Below are positions 55,531 through 64,000 of a stretch of DNA of 64,000 nt, piece by piece. Positions within the stretch are counted from its first letter, which is position 1. Every line of letters begins with the position of its first letter. The position numbers were made by a program, and so were the translations under genes. Under the pieces are notes generated by a model. The model was not told the DNA's origin and did not search any database. It saw nothing but the letters and a program-made list of their open reading frames with translations. The DNA comes from Petrosia ficiformis (Eukaryota; Porifera; Demospongiae; Haplosclerida; Petrosiidae): NCBI GenBank assembly GCA_947044365.1, contig OX345636.1, forward strand, positions 14,978,615 to 15,042,614. The letters are read 5' to 3'.

Positions 55531-56250
55531 CACTCTTTGCTAATATTATCTTATGTGTTCATGACATTTATTGGTATTACAAATACATAAAAATCACTAT
55601 TGATGAAATCTTCAACCACACAGGATCTTTGTTAGTCTGGTGTAGCTACATTTTTCACTCAGAGAAGGAAGGGTTTGGTATGGTAAAAAGCCTACACAGT
55701 AGTACTAGCATGCATTTAAAAGGGCATACACACATGCACATTAGCTACACTAGTGATGTTTGCACAATATGTATACAACAGTAGGCTCCTAAAAGTAAGG
55801 TTAGCAACTACAAGAAAGAAATGGAAATTCATGCTCAAATTATACTTTCACAAATTCACAGTGTATATTGAAATGAAACGATGATATCACAATGATTATT
55901 ATAAACTTACTCCAAAGACTTGTGCTTTTAGCCGGCTTGCAAGGTATGAATTGGAGGATGAAAGTCATCGGGAAAGACTAATTTGTTCTTGAATAGTGAA
56001 TACTCACGCAGACAGCCACACCCGCGCCGTAGGGCGTGCCGGTATGGGATGAGACTTTGTGCAATGTACATGTGCGTCAGTCTACTCGTCTGAACCTTCC
56101 TGATACTGTAAGTGAAGAACTGAAGATTCTACAGAAGTAAGCGACACTTGTCCGTACGTAGAAAGAACAAAAGACTATCTCTGATTAATATGGCCAGAAA
56201 TTATCCGCACAGCGCACTCCAGGCCAAAGATAAGGAGGGAGATAAGATAA
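55531..56250. other. Intergenic DNA with a CpG-bearing segment
   Basis: Mostly AT-rich. The part 56005-56165 is richer in CpG (CACCCGCGCCGTAGGGCG, TCCGTACG) and could be a promoter for the candidate exon at 56255. Confidence 0.3.
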
Positions 56251-56254
56251 TGAA

Positions 56255-56333
56255 ATGACAATAGACGATCCTTTGGAATCCTTGGGGAGCCGACAAGAGA
56301 ATAGGTTTTCTTGTAAAGAATGTTTTTGCACAG
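56255..56333 (+). CDS. Possible first coding exon of a rightward gene
   Basis: ATG opens 26 codons (MTIDDPLESLGSRQENRF, then SCKECFCT) plus one base, ending at a donor ACAG/GTAATT. A CpG-bearing stretch lies upstream. No continuation exon was found to the right; if real, its first intron holds the 59-bp satellite and the LINE. Not assignable to a family. Confidence 0.2.
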
Positions 56334-56854
56334 GTAATTATTTAGTTAATTAAGAATTTGGCTCAATGTCGCCTGATATACACTAAGTGCATATACATAT
56401 ACATACATGTATGTACATGTATGTACCAAAGTGCTGAGTTCTTTACTTAAGTATTCATTGTTTAATTTGGCTATGTTTGTCCTTAAGTCCTCTATTTTCA
56501 GTGAATCTGTGTTTCAATTAGTCAAGTCTCGAAAAGATTTGTTCATGTATTTACATGTAATTGTACTTGTAACTAAACAGTTATAAGTGCTTGAGGATGT
56601 ACTAACCACTTTGTGCAGTTTGTTCAAATTCACAGGGATCTCAAATTAATGTGATGACTTTATATGTACTAAAGTGTATAGTACATACCCAAAAAAGAAT
56701 GTGAAGGATAATTATATGAAAATGGTCTGCATAAAAAGATTATCCAACTAAAGTTATGAGTATTTTTTTGAGATCAAAGTGTCCATGAATAGTCTTAAGT
56801 ATATTGTGCGGGAGATACGATGTAGATTATCAGGAAGAATAGTAATTTTTTTTC

Positions 56855-57470
56855 TACAAGTACTGTATTAGTGAAGTGTATCTAAACAGTACAGTACATG
56901 TTCAGTACTACTATACAAGTACTGTATTAGTGTAGTGTATCTAAACAGTACAGTACATGTTCAGTACTACTATACAAGTACTGTATTAGTGTAGTGTATC
57001 TAAACAGTACAGTACATGTTCAGTACTACTATATAAGTACTGTATTAGTGTAGTGTATCTAAACAGTACAGTACATGTTCAGTACTACTATACAAGTACT
57101 GTATTAGTGTAGTGTATCTAAACAGTACAGTACATGTTCAGTACTACTATACAAGTACTGTATTAGTGTAGTGTATCTAAACAGTACAGTACATGTTCAG
57201 TACTACTATACAAGTACTGTATTAGTGTAGTGTATCTAAACAGTACAGTACACGTTCAGCACTACTATATAAGTACTGTATTAGTGTAGTGTATCTAAAC
57301 AGTACAGTACATGTTCAGCACTACTATACAAGTACTGTATTAGTGTAGTGTATCTAAACAGTACAGTACATGTTCAGTACTACTATACAAGTACTGTATT
57401 AGTGTAGTGCATCTAAACAGTACAGTACATGTTCAGTACTACTATACAAGTACTGTATTAGTGTAGTGTA
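56855..57470. repeat. 59-bp satellite, left part (about 10 units)
   Basis: Period 59, unit CTATACAAGTACTGTATTAG, TGTAGTGTATCTAAACAGTA and CAGTACATGTTCAGTACTA. Very homogeneous. It is interrupted at 57471 by the LINE and resumes at 60752. It contains several nested palindromes (CAGTACTG-like, TACTGTA). Confidence 0.95.
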
Positions 57471-60400
57471 AGGGCTGTGCCTGTGTTAAAGCAGGACGCA
57501 CCTGTTTCAACTGTCTACCCGGCCGTAATGGTCATTGATTCAATCCTTTGGGCTCTTCTGGGAAAGCCTCTGCTTTTCCTGGCCCTGTCACCCCTGTGGA
57601 GACTGTCCCTTCTTTGTCGTCGATGGCTCGGTCTTCGTTGCTACAGTTGCTGGAATTGTTGTCGTCGTTGTCATCTTCTTTGCCAGGTGACTCTCATTCT
57701 CTTAGAGAGGATATGCCGTGTGGGGAGAGTGTATCTGTTGCGTGTGTCGGTCGCCTTCCTGCTGGTTGTTTGCCATCTTGGATTGTGTCGCCTTCTTGTA
57801 ACGAGAGCACGTGTGACTCTAATCGTTCACATGAGCTCGCTGACTTCTGTCCAATGGCTGAACCAACCTTTGTGTGGAATGATGTAGATGGTGTTTCCTT
57901 CTCTTTTCTAGTTAAGTCATGTTATGATGTTGTTGTTCACTGGAGAAGAAATGTTTTTAAAGTCCCCTTTGGGAAGGTTGGTGCCTCTTTTGTGCGTGAA
58001 CAAGCTAGATTATTTTATGCACACTCAGACTCCTCTGCTCTTGAGTCTGTTGCTCTATATGCTGCCCTGATTATGCCCCCTCTCCTGCTACAAAGACCAC
58101 CCGGGAAACATCGTACCAGGGAACTATCCAGACATCTTGAACGTCGTCTGTCTATTTGGGAGAGTGAAGACCTCGTCTCCCCATTCCTCGTTCTTTCACA
58201 AATTCAGACTCTCTTGCTCGTAAGTTCTCCAACCTGATGTTTGTTGGTAATGTGAAAGCGGCTATTAGACTGTTGTCTGATAATGAATGCAGAGGTGTTC
58301 ATTCTTTAGATTCCATGATTGACAACCATTCAGTGAAAGATATATTACTTGAGAAACATCCTTCCGCTCAACCCCTTCATTTATCCACCCTGGTGTCTTC
58401 ATCCTCACCAAATGTTTTTCACTCTGTCCTGTTCGACTCCATCACCCCTGAGTTGGTCAAGTCCGTTATGTTGAAGATTAATGGATCAGCTGGTCCATCA
58501 GGACTGGATGCTGCGGCGTGGAAAAGGCTTTGTACCTTTTTTCAATCTTCCTCAGTAGACTTATGTTCTGCCCTTGCTTCACTGACAAGACGATTATATA
58601 CCAGTTATGTTGATCCATCTGGCCTGTATCCACTCCTTGCCAGTAGATTGATTACGTTGGACAAGCTTCCTGGGGTTCGCCAATTGGTGTTGGTGAGGTT
58701 GTTCGTCGCCTCATTGGTATGATTGTACTCAAAGTTGTTGGACAGGATGTATTGGAAGTGGCAGGTTGTGATCAGCTCTGTGCTGGCCTACCAGGAAGGT
58801 GTGAGGCTGCTGTTCACTCAGTTTGGCATCTGTTTGAGTTGGTGGATTGTGAGGCTGTCTTCCTAGCCGATGCAAGGAATGCCTTCAACTCACTCAACAG
58901 ATATGCAGCTTTGCTGAATATACATGTACACAGTCTATGTCCATCTCTGGCACCTATTCTAACCAATTGCTATAGACTTGATATCCCTTTGTTTATTGAA
59001 GGGGATGTCATTTTTTCATCTGAGGGAACTACACAAGGGGACCCTTTAGCAATGAGTATGTATGCCATCGGAATTCTCCCACTAATCAATCATCTTAATC
59101 AATTTACTATTCATCAAGCGTGGTATGCCAATGATGCAGCCGCCTTGGGGAAGTTGTCCATTATAAAGTCCTGGTGGGATGAAGTACAGTCTCGTAGTCC
59201 CTCGTTTGGCTACTATGCAAATCCCTTTAAGTCCTGGCTCATTGTGAAACCTGAGGCTGAGGACCTTGCTCGTTCCATCTTTGTTGATACAGATGTCAAT
59301 ATCACATCTGAAGGTCATCGCTACCTAGGTAGTCCCATTGGATCTGAGGACTTTATTTCAAATTTCATTCGAGACAAGATCTCTGAGTGAGTATCACAAC
59401 TAGAGAGACTTACCGCTGTGCCCCAGGGCCCAGACTCAGCCACACGCCTCATATTCCGCTCTAACTCACGGTTTCTTCAGTAAGATCAATTTTCTCTGTC
59501 GTACTACACCTGGGGTTGATGAGTACATTAACCCTTTAGAAGACTGTTTGAGGATGAGGTTGATCCCCATGTTGACTGGGAGAAATGGAATTTGTGACTC
59601 TATATGTTCTATTCTTTCTCTTCCAGTTCGCCTTGCTGGCCTTGGTCTAATCAACCCAATTAGGAAAGCGGCCACCTCTTACTCCGACTCCACCTATATT
59701 CTTTCTCCTATTGTGGAGTCAATTGTTATGAGGAATCAGGTTCCTATCCCTACACTCTTAGCTGAGACATTTGGGCGAAAGAACAAAGTAAAGTCCAACC
59801 ATAGTGCCGACTATAACTCTTTTTCCTCTACTTTGTTCGAGCCTCTCTCGAATCCCTCTCTGAAAGATGTCTTGAGGTTGCAAGTGAGAAGGGTGCTTCT
59901 ACATGGCTGACAGCACTGCCAATATCTGAACATGGGTTTATCCTGCACAAGGGTGCATTTAAAGATGCTATTTGTCTCAGATATGGTTTGACCTCTTCAT
60001 ATCTCTCGTCTCATTGTACATGTGGTTCCTCCTTTACTATTGATCATTCAATGAATTACAAACGAGGAGGGTTTCCGTCTACTCATCATAACGAACTGAG
60101 GAATATCACCGCAGAGTTATTGACTGAAACCTGTTCCAATGTTCTTAATTGAACCTGTACTACAACCACTCAATGGGGAGCAATTGTCACACCAATCAAG
60201 TAATACAGAGGACAATGCTCGTGTTGATATATCAGCGTCTAATGTTTGGTCATCATCCGACAGAGCCTTTTTTGATGTTAGAGTATATAATCCATTCTCC
60301 TCTACTTACATCAAATCTACTCTAAAAGCCTCTCATCAGAGAAACAAACAGGAGAAGAGGCGTCAATATGATAGTAGAATTCGTACAGTAGAGCATTTAC

Positions 60401-60751
60401 TTCTCTTGTGTTCACTATAGCAGGGGGGATGGGACCAGCAGCTACCACTTTCTATAAACGATTAGCCTCCAACTTGTCTGTCCACCATAATAAACCTTAC
60501 TCTCATACCCTTAATTGGTTACGCTGTCGTTTGTCCTTTTCACTTCTCAGATCAGCAATCCTCTGTTTACGTGGGGCTCATTCCTCCTACCATAGACCTA
60601 AGGGAAAGTGGCATATTAATATAATTTTGTCCTGGTTTTATAATATAATGACTACCACTATTATTGTTATTTTTACTTTTATTACTAATTCTACTACTAT
60701 TGTTTTCATATGTACATTAGTACATATATTATTTTTAACTTAAAAAAAAAA
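57471..60751 (+). mobile_element. Decayed LINE with restriction-like endonuclease, inserted in satellite
   Basis: A 3.28-kb non-LTR retrotransposon. It is flanked by a 14-bp direct repeat ATTAGTGTAGTGTA (57457-57470 and 60752-60765) and ends in about ten A, so it arrived by target-primed reverse transcription. It opens directly with a Cys cluster (GCACVKAGRTCFNC), so it is probably 5'-truncated. Then come a conserved N-terminal region, the reverse transcriptase (57900-59390), a thumb-like region, a Cys/His knuckle (CTCGSSFTIDH, near 60018) and a PD-(D/E)XK-type endonuclease (ARVDIS and FFDVRVYNP, 60208-60300). This order is typical of the R2/CRE/HERO group. The coding sequence is broken by frameshifts near 58200, 58680, 59420-59480, 59890 and 60390 and by TGA at 59388. 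Confidence 0.85.
58719..59390 (+). pseudogene. Reverse transcriptase core of the LINE (inactive)
   Basis: Contains RT motifs: LADARNAFNSLNR (first catalytic Asp region), EGTTQGDPLAMSMYA (the QGDPL box), WYANDAAALGK, and a YLGSPIG box near the C-terminus. In active enzymes the third box reads YADD; here codon 59130-59132 is AAT, so one of the two catalytic Asp residues is Asn. The frame is entered by a frameshift from the upstream part (58237-58722, which holds GPSGLDAAAWKRL). It ends in TGA where relatives have Trp. Confidence 0.8.
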
Positions 60752-61800
60752 ATTAGTGTAGTGTATCTAAACAGTACAGTACATGTTCAGTACTACTATA
60801 CAAGTACTGTATTAGTGTAGTGTATCTAAACAGTACAGTACATGTTCAGTACTACTATACAAGTACTGTATTAGTGAAGTGTATCTAAACAGTACAGTAC
60901 ATGTTCAGTACTACTATACAAGCACTGTATTAGTGTAGTGTATCTAAACAGTACAGTACATGTTCAGTACTACTATACAAGTACTGTATTAGTGTAGTGT
61001 ATCTAAACAGTACAGTACATGTTCAGTACCACTATACAAGTACTGTATTAGTGTAGTGTATCTAAACAGTACAGTACATGTTCAGTACTACTATACAAGT
61101 ACTGTATTAGTGTAGTGTATCTAAACAGTACAGTACATGTTCAGTACTACTATACAAGTACTGTATTAGTGTAGTGTATTAAAAAAGGGCAATACATGTT
61201 CAGTACTACTATACAAGTACTGTATTAGTGTAGTGTATCTAAACAGTACAGTACATGTTCAGTACTACTATACAAGTACTGTATTAGTGAAGTGTATCTA
61301 AACAGTACAGCACATGTTCAGTACTACTATACAAGTACTGTATTAGTGTAGTGTATCTAAACAGTACAGCACATGTTCAGTACTACTATACAAGTACTGT
61401 ATTAGTGTAGTGTATCTAAACAGTACAGTACATGTTCAGTACTACTATACAAGTACTGTATTAGTGTAGTGTATCTAAACAGTACAGTACATGTTCAGTA
61501 CTACTATACAAGTACTGTATTAGTGTAGTGTATCTAAACAGTACAGTACATGTTCAGTACTACTATACAAGTACTGTATTAGTGTAGTGTATCTAAACAG
61601 TACAGTACATGTTCAATACTACTATACAAGTACTGTATTAGTGTAGTGTATCTAAACAGTACAGTACATGTTCAATACTACTATACAAGTACTGTATTAG
61701 TGTAGTGCATCTAAACAGTACAGTACATGTTCAGTAGTACTATACAAGTACTGTATTAGTGAAGTGTATCTAAACAGTACAGTACCTGCTCAATACTACT
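60752..61800. repeat. 59-bp satellite, right part (about 18 units)
   Basis: Continues the array at 56855-57470 after the LINE. One unit near 61180 has a decayed core (AAAAAAGGGCAATACATG). The last units (from about 61720) are degenerate and run into GTACTACATGTAGCAC. Confidence 0.95.
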
Positions 61801-62476
61801 GTACTACATGTAGCACTATACCAATGTAATCACTGTAGTACACTGTACTAAACTCCATACATTTATATGTACATACATGTACTTGTACTGAATGCATGCT
61901 TTCTGTACTGTCTGTATGGATCTAATTGTGTTTTTATGAATTAGTATGTTCCTGTCTACTTATACATGTAAATGTGTTTGTATGTCAATGTCTGTATGTT
62001 TGTGCATTGATGTCTGTTTGTCACCTGTACATGTACATGGGCTGGTAAAGGTAGTAGTAGTGCTACATACTTTTATACAGGAATTTAGATTACAGGGGAC
62101 ACAGAGGTATACAGTTCACATGCTTGGTGATTATAAATCTGATATAGCACTTATAGGTGTGTTATAATGTATACTTAATGCACATAATAGCTCAATTAAC
62201 TATGTACTGTGCCATATATAGTACCTGGCTATACCAGGCCAATTACACACTCAAAGTGTCATTCTTGTGAGTTGATCCCAATCAAAGGGTGTAATTATAC
62301 TACAATGATAAGGGAACACCAGTCTACAACTTGAAGAACATGTCAGTAGGGTGTGGTTAACATTCAAGCATTCAAATGTGGCTACAAATGAATAGATGTT
62401 CTAATGTCAGTACATTTATCACATGATTAGAGATTAGAATAGACAGACAATGTATTGTAATTTTATCTTACATGAT
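61801..62476. other. Non-coding DNA right of the satellite
   Basis: Contains a half copy (62124-62168) of the palindromic element at 54082-54182. No gene seen. Confidence 0.5.
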
Positions 62477-63056
62477 CAGGGGCGTAGCGAGGATTTTAGA
62501 AATGTGGGGGCAAAGAAGTAATTTTGGCACGCGAAGCACGGCAAAATTTTTTGCCCCGGAAGCCACGCCCACTAAATAAATTACGTGTGTGATGGGTTAT
62601 TCACCTGATCAAAGAAAAGCATGCAGGAACAAGTAATAAAGTTCAATAGTGTAAACAATGAAAGTATATCAAAGTTCAACTATGGTATAACTAGTGGCTA
62701 GTGCCGGGGTTGCACAATTGTGGTCAAATTAGAGCAGCCACACCCATGCAATGTTTCTGCAACATTGCATGGGTGTGGCTGCTCAAAAGTTATTACTAAC
62801 TCGAGGAGCACGCTCGCTCAAATTTATTGAAAGTTTTGTTACTCACGTAGGAAAGAGCTTTATAGTTATCCTCTCTACAATGTTTCCAAGTTAAAAGACT
62901 ACTAAACATCATCTTTCAGTGCTGGAATTACCGTAAGGAGTGAAATATAACGCAATTTTATAATTTACAAGTGACAACTCTCACGTTTCAGAAAAAAAGG
63001 GGGGGGGGGGGGGTTGCGCAAATGCCCCCCCCTGCCCCCCCCTGGCTACGCCACTG
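62477..63056. mobile_element. hAT-like non-autonomous element, about 580 bp
   Basis: Ends CAGGGGCGTAGC and GCTACGCCACTG are inverted copies (11 of 12). Inside are GTGGGGGCAAAGAAGT at the left and GCAAATGCCCCCC at the right, and a perfect 24-bp hairpin at 62732-62784. Ends of this type are common for hAT-like elements in many animals. An 8-bp target duplication is not clear, so the exact borders are uncertain. Confidence 0.6.
62732..62784. repeat. Perfect 24-bp stem hairpin
   Basis: GAGCAGCCACACCC plus ATGCAATGTT, loop TCTGC, and the exact reverse complement. It lies inside the hAT-like element and is not followed by a T run. Confidence 0.9.
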
Positions 63057-63261
63057 CCTGATAGTTGGAAGTGTATGTGTTTGTCTGTTTGTAAATATTA
63101 CTCTCTAGAGACTGGAATGTCCAACCAATGAGATCTGTGAAGAATATATATATATACATGTATGAAAACAGATGAGATAAAATACTCTTCTATAAATACA
63201 TGTACTTGTAATTGTACATGTATGAATTTATATGTAATGGTGGGGACAGTAGATAACTTTT

Positions 63262-63415
63262 GAAGCATAGGCCAAATTGGCTCAACAAGTCAATTAACAA
63301 AGTATTATTAATGCTGCTAGTGACAATATAATTTTAATTAATGGCACCATCTGATCTAAAGAGAGAACTGTCCAGTACCAAATTAAGAAGCTCCTTGGGC
63401 TTATCAAAACATTGG
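63262..63415. mobile_element. GGCCAAATTGGCTC dispersed element, shortened copy
   Basis: Contains GGCCAAATTGGCTCAACA, CTAGTGACAATATAAT, AAAGAGAGAACTGT and AAGAAGCTCCTTGGGC. Same orientation as 18655-18875; the left part is shortened. Confidence 0.65.
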
Positions 63416-63905
63416 TAGAGTACATGTGCATGTACATGTACTAATACATAATATTCAGCTCATATACATGTATATGTAGTGCATGTAGATTGACAAATGG
63501 ACTAATGAATAGATAAATGATGAGAAAGATTCATATTTCAATAGTTGATCTAATAACCAACCATCAAGAAGCACACACACACATGTCCATCATTACAATA
63601 CTATCATTATGGATATTATGTATATCAATAGAAAACTCATCAGCTGAAAGAATAAAGATAGAATAGTGTTGAAATAAATATTAGTATTCAGTTTTTCTAA
63701 TGATTCCACATATACATGTACATATGTACTTTGTGTTAACAAAATCATCATCGGCTAATGAAGATAAGATTTACAATCTGAAATGAACAAACTGTCTTTA
63801 TTAATAAACTTTGGGATCAAGAGTAAAGAATGTCACCAGCATAGAATTGAAATGGCCTTTCTCCCCATTTTTTCTAAAATGAATGTACATGTACTTTCCA
63901 AGTAC
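63416..63905. other. Non-coding DNA at the right edge
   Basis: AT-rich with TACATGTA clusters. No repeat family copy or gene was recognised. Confidence 0.4.
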
Positions 63906-63943
63906 CTTTTCAATAACTGCTTCGTGTTCATCTTCACCCTGTT
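63906..63943 (-). CDS. Possible short internal exon at the right edge
   Basis: On the minus strand, acceptor CTTTTAG, 38 nt encoding EQGEDEHEAVIEK (first codon split; 12 whole codons after it), then donor AAG/GTACTT. Acidic and coding-like, but too short to assign; it would belong to a gene beginning beyond the window. Confidence 0.15.
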
Positions 63944-64000
63944 CTAAAAGTTTCGTGTATGTACAATATTAGTATGATTAACAACATTTCTTGTTGAAAT

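Overview
The window looks like animal nuclear DNA, most likely from a sponge (Amphimedon-like). It is AT-rich, has spliced genes with GT-AG introns, is saturated with the palindrome TACATGTA, and carries an NLR immune receptor built from a death-fold exon plus a NACHT-LRR exon, an architecture known to be expanded in demosponges. No bacterial gene organisation is seen. The species assignment is inference.

Genes, left to right. (1) 8875-9720, minus: 5' part of a gene whose only visible coding exon encodes 156 residues with an Eh1-type repressor motif. The DNA-binding domain is not in the window, so the gene is partial. (2) 13477-38932, minus: a complete class 3 (fatty) aldehyde dehydrogenase gene reconstructed here as 11 exons with agreeing phases (529 aa, catalytic Glu224 and Cys258, C-terminal membrane anchor). 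Its ninth exon is present twice in tandem, and the two copies can only be used alternatively. (3) 39078-40178, minus: a single-exon WD40 protein of the WDR53 family, whose stop lies only 145 bp upstream of the ALDH start codon. (4) 45306-52733, minus: a two-exon NLR gene (about 1366 aa).

Mobile DNA. 42420-43441 is a decayed tyrosine-recombinase retroelement (DIRS/Ngaro-like). 57471-60751 is a decayed, 5'-truncated LINE with reverse transcriptase and a restriction-like endonuclease. It sits inside a 59-bp satellite, with a 14-bp target duplication and a poly(A) end. Most of the remaining sequence, including the very large ALDH introns, consists of small non-autonomous elements (mariner-like with TA sites, piggyBac-like with TTAA sites, hAT-like, at least four other inverted-repeat families), tRNA-derived SINEs, and many satellites with periods of 29, 32, 34, 54, 58, 59, 66 and about 85-120 bp.

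The four genes do not form an evident pathway. WDR53 and ALDH are packed head to tail and may share transcription. The NLR is an independent innate-immunity gene. Exon borders were read by eye from splice consensus, reading frame and family homology; no transcript evidence was available.
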